NCBI GenBank assembly: GCA_025963815.1 | Contig: JAOQAA010000530.1 | Span: 1-9,788, forward strand | Length of the DNA stretch: 9,788 bases | Reading direction: 5' to 3' | Origin: Capsulimonas sp. | Lineage (GTDB): Bacteria > Armatimonadota > Armatimonadia > Armatimonadales > Capsulimonadaceae | Shown here: one piece after another, positions 1-6,642 of the stretch | Layout of the letters: every line of letters starts with the position of its first letter | Position numbering within the stretch: position 1 is the first letter of the stretch | Notes under the pieces: model-generated | Told to the model about the DNA's origin: nothing | The model's input: only the letters and a program-made list of their open reading frames with translations | Database searches by the model: none | Position numbers and translations under genes: made by a program

Positions 1-399
1 ATGGACCATGAGATTGGACTGCTGCAGCGGACGCGAGCCGATCCCGACCTGAGCGCCGTCCCGCTCCATCGCCGCCACCACATGCGCGTACTCTTCCACG
101 GGGGTCGCCAGGTCGGCGTCGCAGAACAAGCGCCGCTCGTAGATGCCGCGCAGCATCCCGTAGCGCACGGCGTAGCCCTTGCCGCGATTGCCGCCGTACG
201 ACAGACATTGGACAGGATACTGCGGATGCGCCTTTTCAAAGTCGGCCACGACCTGCGCCGTTCGGTCCCGGCTGCCGTCGTCCACCACTAAGATTTCGTA
301 TTCCTCGCCGAGGGATTGGAAGTACTCCGCCGTGGCGGTCAGCGTAGCGGGAAGCCGAAGCTCTTCATCGAACGCAGGGATGATAACAGATACTGACAT
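1..399 (-). CDS. Family 2 glycosyltransferase, dolichyl-phosphate glucosyltransferase-like (C-terminus cut by window edge)
   Basis: The gene is partial: 133 codons from an ATG at 397-399, continuing past the left edge. The start reads MSVSVIIPAFDEELRLP, the first strand of a GT-A fold. It is followed by EILVVDDGSRDRT (about residues 38-50), NRGKGYAVRYGML (about 72-84) and CDADLATP (about 93-100), whose DAD is the metal and nucleotide-sugar binding motif. The NxGKGxAVRxGM and DADLxTP pair is typical of the DPG/DPM synthase branch of GT2, which moves a sugar from UDP- or GDP-sugar to a polyprenyl phosphate at the inner membrane; the exact sugar and acceptor cannot be told. It has its own promoter, placed so that transcription should begin within about 2 nt of the ATG. 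The GAGAG before the ATG would then not be transcribed. Fold and family are fairly certain, substrate is not. Confidence 0.88.
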   Translation of the reverse strand, partial: MSVSVIIPAFDEELRLPATLTATAEYFQSLGEEYEILVVDDGSRDRTAQVVADFEKAHPQYPVQCLSYGGNRGKGYAVRYGMLRGIYERRLFCDADLATPVEEYAHVVAAMERDGAQVGIGSRPLQQSNLMVH

Positions 400-407
400 T
401 GTCTCTC

Positions 408-437
408 ATTATGGGGACAGAAATGGGGAATTGTCAA
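408..437 (-). promoter_or_regulatory. Sigma-70-type promoter of the glycosyltransferase gene
   Basis: On the minus strand a perfect TTGACA (432-437) is separated by 18 bp from CATAAT (408-413). Counting +1 at seven bases beyond the -10 box puts the start near position 401, two bases before the ATG at 399, so the transcript would be almost leaderless. The -35 box lies directly after the T-run of the helicase terminator, which makes a very compact gene boundary. Confidence 0.6.
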
Positions 438-439
438 GC

Positions 440-472
440 AAAAACCGGCCCGGCGGATGCCGGACCGGTTTT
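440..472 (-). terminator. Intrinsic terminator of the DEAD-box helicase gene
   Basis: In minus-strand RNA a 14-bp stem pairs 459-472 with 441-454 around a 4-nt loop at 455-458. The only non-Watson-Crick pair is one G-U wobble. The stem ends in U residues (440-444), 14 bp past the helicase stop codon. The wobble would be a C-A mismatch in plus-strand RNA, which supports function on the minus strand. Confidence 0.85.
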
Positions 473-485
473 CGTGGATCTGTGC

Positions 486-1784
486 TTAGCGAGGTCGGCG
501 TGAGGCGCCGCGGTCGAAGCCGCCGCCACTGCCGCCACCGTAACCACCGCCGCCGCCACTGCGATTGCCGCCGTAGCCGCCGCCGCGGAAGTTTCTGCCG
601 CCGCCGCCGCCACCGAAGCGACCGCGACCACCGCTGCTGCGGCGACCTTCATCGGCCGAGGGCGGGTTCGGGTCGAGGCGCTGGCCGACGAGCTTTTCGA
701 TCGCGCGCAGCTGAGCAGTGTCGCCGTGTGTCACGAAGGTGAACGCCTTGCCGGAGCGGCCCGCGCGGCCGGTGCGGCCAATGCGGTGGATGTAGTCTTC
801 GGCGCAGACCGGGACATCGTAGTTGATGACGTGCGTGATGTGCGGGACGTCGATACCGCGAGCGGCGACGTCGGTCGCGACCAGGACATCGATGCGCTTG
901 GCGCGGAAGCGAGCCAGAACGCGCTCGCGCTGGTTCTGTGAGATATCGCCATGGATACATCCGCTGCGCATACCGGCTTCGGCCAGGATCTGGTCGAGGC
1001 GGTCGGCGCCGTGACGGGTGCGGGTGAAGACCAGCGCGCCGCCTTCGACTTCCTTGGCTTCGCCCAGAAGCGTCATGAGCAGGTCGCCCTTCTCATGCTG
1101 GGTAACGCGGTGAACGATCTGCTCGATCAGCGAAACCGCCGTGGAGCGAGGCTGCGCGTTGACGATCTCGGGATCGGTCAAATAAGCGCGGGCCAGCTTC
1201 TCGACATCGCCGTCCATCGTCGCGGAGAACAGCATGGTCTGCCGGCCTTCGTCGGGGATGGTGGAGACGATCCGCTTGACCTGGGGCATGAAGCCCATGT
1301 CCAGCAAGCGATCGGCCTCATCGAGTACGAGAATGGAGACCTTCGAGAGGTCGACATTCCCCTGCTCCATATGGTCGAACAAACGACCAGGCGTGGCAAT
1401 GATGACATCGACGCCGCGGCGCAGACGCATGATCTGCTGGCCCATACCCGCGCCGCCGTAGATGGCGACGCCGCGAAGGCCGGTGCCCTTGCCGTACAGT
1501 GCGAAGTTGTTCTCGACTTGAACCGCGAGTTCGCGGGTCGGAACCAGGATCAGCGCACGCGGGTGGCTGTGTCCCGCGCCTTCGGACTGCGACAGGATGT
1601 TCAAAATGGTGAGCGCGTAAACGGCGGTCTTGCCGCCGCCGGTCTGAGCGCAGGCGATCAGGTCGCCGCCGGTCAGGGCCGCGGGCAGGGAAAGCTGCTG
1701 GATTTCGGTAGGTACGTCATGGCTGGCAGCGGCAAGGTTGCGCTGCAGGGTTTCCGACAAGGGAAGCTCTGAAAAAGTTTGCAA
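486..1784 (-). CDS. DEAD-box ATP-dependent RNA helicase with RGG-type tail (RhlE/DeaD-like)
   Basis: ATP-dependent RNA unwinding enzyme, likely acting in ribosome assembly, mRNA turnover or cold adaptation. All core motifs are visible in the 432-aa product: Q motif ending PTEIQ (Q29), motif I AQTGGGKT (46-53), PTRELA (82-87), TPGR (131-134), DEAD (155-158), SAT (187-189), ARGID (about 308-312) and HRIGRTGR (about 333-340). Motif I has Gly where Thr or Ser is usual (TGGGKT). From about residue 378 the protein is a Gly/Arg-rich disordered tail with RGG, GGY and GGF repeats, a common RNA-binding tail. I chose a TTG start at 1782-1784 because AAGGA lies 7 nt upstream and MQTFSELPLSETL aligns with family N-termini. 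An upstream TTG at 1854-1856 would add 24 unlikely residues and translate through the ribosome binding site. A strong promoter lies about 220 nt upstream, so the mRNA has a long leader. RhlE, DeaD and CshA types cannot be separated by eye. Confidence 0.93.
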   Translation of the reverse strand: MQTFSELPLSETLQRNLAAASHDVPTEIQQLSLPAALTGGDLIACAQTGGGKTAVYALTILNILSQSEGAGHSHPRALILVPTRELAVQVENNFALYGKGTGLRGVAIYGGAGMGQQIMRLRRGVDVIIATPGRLFDHMEQGNVDLSKVSILVLDEADRLLDMGFMPQVKRIVSTIPDEGRQTMLFSATMDGDVEKLARAYLTDPEIVNAQPRSTAVSLIEQIVHRVTQHEKGDLLMTLLGEAKEVEGGALVFTRTRHGADRLDQILAEAGMRSGCIHGDISQNQRERVLARFRAKRIDVLVATDVAARGIDVPHITHVINYDVPVCAEDYIHRIGRTGRAGRSGKAFTFVTHGDTAQLRAIEKLVGQRLDPNPPSADEGRRSSGGRGRFGGGGGGRNFRGGGYGGNRSGGGGGYGGGSGGGFDRGASRRPR

Positions 1785-2013
1785 AAAGTGGTCCTTTTCT
1801 CCTCCGGTCGTGTGGAGGAAGGCCGCGCTCCGCCTCAGATGGCGACATGGCGGCAAGCGAGTCCCATTCCACTCACAGTAATCGACCGGCGCAAGAAAAG
1901 CGAGGCAACATGTCCCCGGTCGTAGTAAATTGCTGGCCTCTGTACGGAGAGTTGAACCTCTCCCGGGCTTTAATTGGGAAAGAAGCTAGCGGTGGATTGA
2001 AACTAACAGCGAT

Positions 2014-2042
2014 AGTGTACCCCAAGAAGGCCGGTTTGTCAA
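2014..2042 (-). promoter_or_regulatory. Sigma-70-type promoter of the helicase gene
   Basis: On the minus strand TTGACA (2037-2042) is followed after exactly 17 bp by TACACT (2014-2019). The predicted start is near 2007, leaving a leader of about 220 nt before the TTG start at 1784. Long structured leaders are known for cold-shock helicase mRNAs in other bacteria; whether this one is regulatory is inference. Confidence 0.7.
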
Positions 2043-2048
2043 AGCGGA

Positions 2049-2077
2049 TTGGCGATCTGGACGGAAACAGGTATCAT
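2049..2077 (+). promoter_or_regulatory. Candidate promoter of mnmG
   Basis: TTGGCG (2049-2054), 17 bp, TATCAT (2072-2077). The match is moderate. Its -35 box is only 6 bp from the -35 box of the divergent helicase promoter. The predicted start near 2084 would give a leader of about 174 nt that contains the entire inverted-repeat pair. Confidence 0.45.
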
Positions 2078-2094
2078 AGAGTAGGAATCCGGAT

Positions 2095-2239
2095 GGCCCT
2101 CATCCCCCAGCCCCTTCTCCCAATTCTGGGAGAAGGGGAGCCAGATTTAAGATAGAGATTATGTTTTTAAGATCTTAAACTCAAAAACTCTGACTCCCCC
2201 TCTCCCAGAATTGGGAGAGGGGGCCGGGGGGTGAGGGCC
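2095..2239. repeat. Inverted pair of 51-bp palindromic units (REP/MITE-like element)
   Basis: Unit 1 (2095-2145) and the reverse complement of unit 2 (2189-2239) are the same length and identical at 46 of 51 positions by eye. Each unit carries a perfect 12-bp hairpin with a 4-nt loop (2111-2138 and 2196-2223). Two of the five differences are a compensatory swap, T-A in one hairpin and C-G in the other. The 43-bp centre is AT-rich and contains the perfect 14-bp palindrome TTTAAGATCTTAAA (2166-2179). The C-rich core resembles the dispersed palindromic repeats whose translation gives [13 protein letters not shown] peptides in many bacterial genomes. No transposase and no obvious target duplication are seen. 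Confidence 0.8.
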
Positions 2240-2257
2240 TCCAATCGAGCAACACTT

Positions 2258-4138
2258 ATGAACGATTATGATGTGATAGTCATTGGCGCCGGACATGCCG
2301 GCGCGGAGGCGGCGCTGGCGGCGGCGCGGGGCGGGGCGCGAACGGCCGTGCTGACGCTGGATCTGGACAAAGTGGCCCTGATGCCGTGTAACTGCTCCAT
2401 CGGCGGTCCGGCGAAAGGTCATCTCGTGCGCGAGATCGACGCGCTGGGCGGCCAGATGGGCATCAACGCCGACCGAACGCTCACGCATATCCGTATGCTG
2501 AATACGGGCAAGGGACCAGCCGTCCAGGCCCTGCGCGGACAGTGCGACACCAAACTTTATTCACAGACAATGCGCGCCACTTTGGAAGCGACGGAGAATA
2601 TCGATCTTTTGGCGGGCGCGGCCGACGATCTGGTGATTGAGAACGGCGTCGTAGCTGGAGTGCGCACGCATACGGGCGAAGTGCTGCGCGCGCCGAGCGT
2701 CGTCATCACCACGGGGACGTTCCTGCGTGGCATGATCCACATTGGCGACCAGCGCATTCCCGCCGGACGGACCGGCGAAGCGCCCTCGGTCGCGCTTTCG
2801 GACACCATCCGTGGGCTGGGTTTCCCCACCGTGCGTCTCAAAACGGGAACGACGCCCCGCATTGACAAAAAGACGATCGACTTCTCGAAGACTCAGCCGA
2901 TCGAGTCCGAGCCCGATTCGCCGCCGTTCAGCTTTATGCATGACGCCGTCAATATCGACGGCCTCCTCCCCTCGTGGCTGACCTATACGAACGCGCAGAC
3001 CCGCGATGTAATCCAAGCGAACCTGCACCGGTCAGCGATGTACGGCGGGCATATCGAAGGACTGGGGCCGCGCTACTGCCCGAGCATCGAAGACAAGATC
3101 GTCAAATTCAGCCAGCGCGAGAGCCATCAGGTCTTTCTGGAACAAGAAGGCTGGGACACGGATTCCATCTACGTCCAGGGAACCAGCACCTCCCTTCCCG
3201 CCGAAGTCCAACTGGAATTTCTCCACACCATTCCCGGTTTGGAAGAGTGCGTAATGCTGAAGGCCGGCTACGCCGTCGAATACGACGCGGTGCCGGCGAC
3301 GGAACTCACCCATGCCTTGATGACAAAGCGTCTGCCCGGCCTGTTTCTCGCGGGACAGATCAACGGCACATCGGGCTACGAAGAAGCTGGCGCGCAGGGC
3401 CTGATGGCCGGCGCCAACGCCGCGCTGCGCTCGCTCGGACGCAATCCGTTCGTCTTGAAGCGCTCCGAGGCCTACATCGGCGTGATGATCGACGATCTCG
3501 TGACCAAGGGCGCCGACGAACCCTATCGCCTGCTCACCTCCCGCGCCGAGCACCGTCTGCTGCTGCGCCAGGACAACGCCGATCTGCGCCTGACCGAGTT
3601 CGGACGCGCCGCCGGCCTCGTCCCGGACGAGCGCTGGGAACGGTTCCAGGAAAAGCGCGACGCCGTGGAAGTCGAAAAGGCGCGCCTGCGCACCACTTAT
3701 CTCACGGGCGCGCACAACGCACAGCTCACATCGCTCGGCCTCGCGCCGATTAGCCAGCGAACGTCGCTCGAAGAGCTTCTGCGCCGGCCAGAGATGCGCT
3801 ATGGCGGCCTGGAGGTTCTTTCAGCCGGCCCGGTAGTCCCGCCGATCATCGCCGAGCAGGTCGAGATTCAGGTGAAGTACGACGGGTATATCAAACGCCA
3901 GCAGGAACAAGTGATCGCGGCGAGCCGCCGGGAAGATGTCGCCATTCCCGAGGCGTTCGACTACGCTCCGATCCGCGCGATCTCCACGGAAGGCCGCGAA
4001 AAGCTGAAGCGCGTGCGCCCCGCCACCCTCGGCCAGGCCTCCCGCGTTCCTGGCGTCACGCCCGCCGACATCGCCGTCCTCAGCGTCTATTTGGAGCAGT
4101 CGCGTCGCGTCGCGCCTGCGACTCCGGCGCTGATCTAA
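2258..4138 (+). CDS. mnmG: tRNA uridine-5-carboxymethylaminomethyl(34) synthesis enzyme MnmG
   Basis: FAD protein that, with the GTPase MnmE, installs the (carboxymethyl)aminomethyl group on wobble U34 of certain tRNAs, using methylene-tetrahydrofolate and NADH. It is 626 aa, the usual length. Visible signatures are the FAD motif GAGHAG (10-15), [13 protein letters not shown] (43-55) with EIDALGG just after, [43 protein letters not shown], and the second FAD-binding stretch [12 protein letters not shown] near residues 369-380. The C-terminal domain holds YDGYIKRQ and [17 protein letters not shown] chose the ATG at 2258 because [15 protein letters not shown] is the normal family N-terminus; a GTG at 2231 lies inside the repeat. 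No Shine-Dalgarno sequence stands at a useful distance: the nearest purine run ends 20 nt upstream, within the repeat. The common partner rsmG is not next to it. Function is near certain. Confidence 0.97.
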   Translation: MNDYDVIVIGAGHAGAEAALAAARGGARTAVLTLDLDKVALMPCNCSIGGPAKGHLVREIDALGGQMGINADRTLTHIRMLNTGKGPAVQALRGQCDTKLYSQTMRATLEATENIDLLAGAADDLVIENGVVAGVRTHTGEVLRAPSVVITTGTFLRGMIHIGDQRIPAGRTGEAPSVALSDTIRGLGFPTVRLKTGTTPRIDKKTIDFSKTQPIESEPDSPPFSFMHDAVNIDGLLPSWLTYTNAQTRDVIQANLHRSAMYGGHIEGLGPRYCPSIEDKIVKFSQRESHQVFLEQEGWDTDSIYVQGTSTSLPAEVQLEFLHTIPGLEECVMLKAGYAVEYDAVPATELTHALMTKRLPGLFLAGQINGTSGYEEAGAQGLMAGANAALRSLGRNPFVLKRSEAYIGVMIDDLVTKGADEPYRLLTSRAEHRLLLRQDNADLRLTEFGRAAGLVPDERWERFQEKRDAVEVEKARLRTTYLTGAHNAQLTSLGLAPISQRTSLEELLRRPEMRYGGLEVLSAGPVVPPIIAEQVEIQVKYDGYIKRQQEQVIAASRREDVAIPEAFDYAPIRAISTEGREKLKRVRPATLGQASRVPGVTPADIAVLSVYLEQSRRVAPATPALI

Positions 4139-4149
4139 AGCGCCTTCCA

Positions 4150-4183
4150 CGCCCTATTCCGCAGATGAATGCGGGATGGGGCG
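4150..4183 (+). terminator. Hairpin after mnmG, possible terminator without U-tract
   Basis: A 14-bp stem pairs 4150-4163 with 4170-4183 and includes two G-U wobbles in plus-strand RNA, around the loop GATGAA. It starts 11 bp after the mnmG stop. CAAATCCC follows instead of a U-run, so it may protect the mRNA 3' end or help Rho-dependent termination rather than act alone. The wobbles favour a plus-strand role. Confidence 0.4.
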
Positions 4184-4213
4184 CAAATCCCATACAATAC
4201 AGTACAAATCCCA
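4184..4213 (+). promoter_or_regulatory. Two direct CAAATCCCA repeats, candidate activator site
   Basis: CAAATCCCA occurs at 4184-4192 and again at 4205-4213, 21 bp apart from start to start (two helical turns). Their centres lie about 81 and 60 bp upstream of the predicted start of the foldase promoter, typical places for an activator dimer. No known regulator is recognised; chance is possible. Confidence 0.35.
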
Positions 4214-4233
4214 GCAATTCTACAGGAAAACTC

Positions 4234-4262
4234 TTGACGCTCCTTTTCATATCGTGTAACAT
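4234..4262 (+). promoter_or_regulatory. Sigma-70-type promoter of the foldase / oxidoreductase unit
   Basis: TTGACG (4234-4239), 17 bp, TAACAT (4257-4262). The predicted start is near 4269, leaving a leader of about 36 nt that includes the AAAGGAG ribosome binding site (4288-4294) of the next gene. Confidence 0.7.
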
Positions 4263-4304
4263 AGGGACGCGCATTCCCTTGAATGTGAAAGGAGTCCACC
4301 TGAC

Positions 4305-5393
4305 TTGAAACGCCGATTTTCTCCCTGGACCGCAGCCGTCGCCATGATGCTCGGCGTCGCCTCCACCGGGGCGTTCGCTCAAAACGATAATCCCGCTCCG
4401 CCGGCCCCGCCGGCGAACACCGCACCCGCCGAAACGACTCCCGCCACGCCGGCAAACCCGGCGCCGCCCGCGCCGCCGGCAACAAACGAAATGCCGCCGT
4501 CGCCGCCCGCCAATCCGGGACCGCCCATGCCTCCGCCGCCGTCCGCTCCCGCTCCGGCGCCACCCAAGCCGAAGCATCTCGTCGCTCCTCCCGGAGTCGC
4601 CGCGACCGTCAACGGCGAAAAGATCACTACGTCACAGGTCTCCACCCTGGCGCTCAAAATGGACGGCGCCCGAGTGGCCGATCAGCTCATCAGCAACCTT
4701 CTGATCACTCAGGAAGCCAAGAAGAAAAAAATCACCGTCTCTCCCACCGAGATGGCGGCGCGCGTCGCGGAAGCGCGGCAGCAGATCAAGCAGCAGTATC
4801 CGACACGCACGCTGGAAGACCTGCTCGATCAGAACCACCTGACCCTGGCCGACCTCAAGGAGCGGATTCGCATCGGCGTGCTCGCCGAAAAGCTTGCCGG
4901 CGGCAACTTCAAGCCCACCCCGTCGGTGCACGTTCGCCACATCTTGATCCTGACGCAGAACCCGATGGGCGCGCCGGACGCCAAGCCGCACACAGAAGCC
5001 GAAGCCCAGGAACTCATCACGAAGATCCAGGCCGAACTAAAAGCCGGTAAGAAGTTCGAAGACCTCGCGAAGCAGTACTCCGAGGACCAGAACAACAAGG
5101 AACGGGGCGGCGATCTGGGCATCATCAACGCGCAGACCGGCTTCGATCCGGGCTTCCTTCAGGCGGCGCTCAAGCTGAAAAAGGGCGGAGTCACGGCCAC
5201 GCCGGTCAAGTCCGTTTATGGCCTCCACTTGATCAAGGCCGACAGCACCAGCACGGATCCGACGCCCGCGGACAAGCCGCTCTACGACGCGGCGAACAAG
5301 CAGGCTCAGCAGCAGCAGCTCGCGGCTGTTGTCCCGGCGTACCTGCAGCAGCTGCGCACGAAGGCCAAGATCGTCAACTATCTGGGCCAGTAG
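4305..5393 (+). CDS. Secreted SurA/PrsA-like parvulin peptidyl-prolyl isomerase (foldase)
   Basis: Exported folding factor that isomerises peptidyl-proline bonds; in a diderm it would act in the periplasm on secreted and outer-membrane proteins. The start is a TTG with AAAGGAG 10 nt upstream. It is supported by the signal peptide it creates: MKRRF, a hydrophobic core, then AFA|Q with cleavage after about residue 25. Residues 27-96 form a Pro/Ala-rich linker dominated by PP, AP and PAN. A SurA-N-like helical chaperone region follows (about 97-205), with a VNGEKITTSQV start and many charged helices. The single PpiC rotamase domain (about 207-313) has VHVRHILIL, FEDLAKQYSED, GGDLGII and YGLHLIKAD. 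There is one parvulin domain, against two in E. coli SurA. No lipobox cysteine is present, unlike PrsA. The 362-aa protein ends in a short charged tail. The domain call is secure; the choice of SurA or PrsA as closest relative is not. Confidence 0.9.
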   Translation: MKRRFSPWTAAVAMMLGVASTGAFAQNDNPAPPAPPANTAPAETTPATPANPAPPAPPATNEMPPSPPANPGPPMPPPPSAPAPAPPKPKHLVAPPGVAATVNGEKITTSQVSTLALKMDGARVADQLISNLLITQEAKKKKITVSPTEMAARVAEARQQIKQQYPTRTLEDLLDQNHLTLADLKERIRIGVLAEKLAGGNFKPTPSVHVRHILILTQNPMGAPDAKPHTEAEAQELITKIQAELKAGKKFEDLAKQYSEDQNNKERGGDLGIINAQTGFDPGFLQAALKLKKGGVTATPVKSVYGLHLIKADSTSTDPTPADKPLYDAANKQAQQQQLAAVVPAYLQQLRTKAKIVNYLGQ

Positions 5394-5423
5394 TCGCGCG
5401 AAAATCCGTCAGGGGATCCTTAC

Positions 5424-6590
5424 ATGCCGCAAAAGACATTGAACGTGGGGTTGATCGGCTACAAGTTCATGGGCAAGGCCCACTCGAACGCCTACCGCCA
5501 GGTCGGCAGGTTTTTCGAAGAGCTTGAAGTCAAACCCGTTTTGAAGGCCATTTGCGGCCGCAATGAGGCCGGCGTCCAGCGCGCCGCCGGCCTCATGGGC
5601 TGGGAGGGATATGAGACGGATTGGCGCACGCTGATCGCCCGCGACGACATCGACATCATCGATATCGCCGTTCCCGGCAATCTGCACGCCGAGATCGCCA
5701 TCGCCGCCGCCAGGGCCGGCAAGACGATCCTCTGTGAAAAGCCCCTCGGCAACACCGCCGAGGAGGCAAAAGCAATGTACGACGCCGTCCGCGAGGCCGG
5801 TGTCAAACACGCCATCTATTTCAACTATCGCAAGATGCCCGCAATCACGCTGGCGAAGCAGCTCATTGACGAAGGCGCGATCGGCAAGATCTACCACTGG
5901 CGCGCCACTTACCTTCAGGACTGGATCGTCGATCCCAGCTTCCCGCTCGTTTGGCGACTGCGCAAAGACCTCGCGGGCAGCGGCGTCAACGGCGACCTCA
6001 ACGCGCACCTTGTCGATACCGCCCGCTGGCTGGTCGGCGAAATTTCCGAAGTTTCGTCCGTAATGGAAACTTTTGTCAAACAGCGTCCGGAACTCGCCGC
6101 GACCGACGATCGCATGGGCGGCGTCGCCTCCGACGTCATGGGCGAAGTGACCGTCGAAGACGCCTCTCTCTTCCTCGCCCGCTTCAATAACGGCGCCCTC
6201 GGCACGTTCGAAGCCTCACGCTTCGCCCTTGGCCGCAAGAACTACAACCAGTTCGAGATCAACGGCAGCAAGGGCAGCGTCCAGTTCAACATGGAGCGCC
6301 CAAACGAGCTGAACATCTACACCGAAGACACCCACGCCGGCACCTTCGGATATCGAACCGTCAGCGTCACCAGCGGTCAGGACCCCTACAGCGGCCACTA
6401 CTGGCCCACCGCCCACAACATCGGCTACGAGCACAGCTTCATCAACTTCTTGTTTGACGTATTCACGGCGCTTGGCAAGGACGAAATGCCCTCGCCGAAC
6501 TTCTATGATGGCTATGTGAACAACGTGATCTTGGAAACGGTGGAGAAGGCGGCGGAGTCGAAAAAGTGGGAGAGCGTTCCCGACATTTAA
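5424..6590 (+). CDS. Gfo/Idh/MocA family NAD(P)-dependent oxidoreductase
   Basis: Likely a cytoplasmic dehydrogenase acting on a sugar, inositol or related polyol; the substrate cannot be read from sequence. The 388-aa product has an N-terminal Rossmann fold (VGLIGYKFMGKAHSNAY, residues 8-24), the family motif CEKPLG with K106 in the catalytic position, and the D191-xxx-H195-xx-D198 stretch (GDLNAHLVDTARW) of the C-terminal domain, again as expected for catalysis. The dinucleotide loop reads G12-Y-K-F-M-G17: Lys stands where the middle Gly of GxGxxG is usual. The ATG has AGGGGA 7 nt upstream. It begins 30 bp after the foldase gene with no promoter or terminator between, so the two are probably cotranscribed, though no functional link is evident. 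A strong terminator follows 14 bp after the stop. Confidence 0.9.
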   Translation: MPQKTLNVGLIGYKFMGKAHSNAYRQVGRFFEELEVKPVLKAICGRNEAGVQRAAGLMGWEGYETDWRTLIARDDIDIIDIAVPGNLHAEIAIAAARAGKTILCEKPLGNTAEEAKAMYDAVREAGVKHAIYFNYRKMPAITLAKQLIDEGAIGKIYHWRATYLQDWIVDPSFPLVWRLRKDLAGSGVNGDLNAHLVDTARWLVGEISEVSSVMETFVKQRPELAATDDRMGGVASDVMGEVTVEDASLFLARFNNGALGTFEASRFALGRKNYNQFEINGSKGSVQFNMERPNELNIYTEDTHAGTFGYRTVSVTSGQDPYSGHYWPTAHNIGYEHSFINFLFDVFTALGKDEMPSPNFYDGYVNNVILETVEKAAESKKWESVPDI

Positions 6591-6604
6591 GAGGATAGAT
6601 GGGA

Positions 6605-6642
6605 ATAGCCCACCGGCATTGCCGGTGGGCTATCCGTTTTTT
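6605..6642 (+). terminator. Intrinsic terminator of the foldase / oxidoreductase unit
   Basis: A perfect 13-bp stem (6605-6617 with 6621-6633, arms ATAGCCCACCGGC and its complement) around the loop ATT is followed by CCG and six T (6637-6642). The last two T overlap the TAA stop of rpsU on the other strand. The minus-strand reading lacks a U-run after the stem, so it terminates mainly the plus strand, although rpsU transcripts would also end with this hairpin. Confidence 0.88.

Larger units (their letters stand above)
1785..2257. other. Divergent intergenic region between helicase and mnmG
   Basis: These 473 bp hold no convincing gene. From left to right they contain the helicase ribosome binding site and leader, a small hairpin at 1946-1963 (stem GGAGAG/CTCTCC), the helicase promoter (2014-2042), the candidate mnmG promoter (2049-2077) and the paired palindromic repeat (2095-2239). 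An open frame of 102 codons at 1847-2155 runs into the repeat, has no homology I recognise and is treated as spurious. Confidence 0.7.

Noticed and set aside
490..640. GCC-rich trinucleotide tracts as a repeat or regulatory element
   Set aside because: They are the codons of the Gly-rich helicase tail; slippage or G-quadruplex formation is possible, but nothing beyond coding is needed to explain them.
951..1772. 273-codon plus-strand frame opposite the helicase
   Set aside because: It is antisense to a gene with all DEAD-box motifs; long antisense frames are expected at this G+C.
1785..1856. Upstream TTG start of the helicase
   Set aside because: It would bury the strong GGAGGAGAAAAGGA ribosome binding site inside the coding region and add a non-homologous 24-residue segment.
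1940..1965. tRNA T-arm look-alike (GGTTCAAC in a hairpin on the minus strand)
   Set aside because: No matching acceptor stem, anticodon arm or D-arm can be found around it; it is only a 6-bp hairpin in the helicase leader.
1847..2155. Open frame of 102 codons on the plus strand between helicase and mnmG
   Set aside because: It has no recognisable domain or ribosome binding site, it overlaps both promoters, and its end is simply the translated repeat ([16 protein letters not shown]).
6605..6633. Terminator read as bidirectional for rpsU
   Set aside because: On the minus strand the stem is followed by TTCCCATC instead of a U-run, so only the plus-strand call is well supported.
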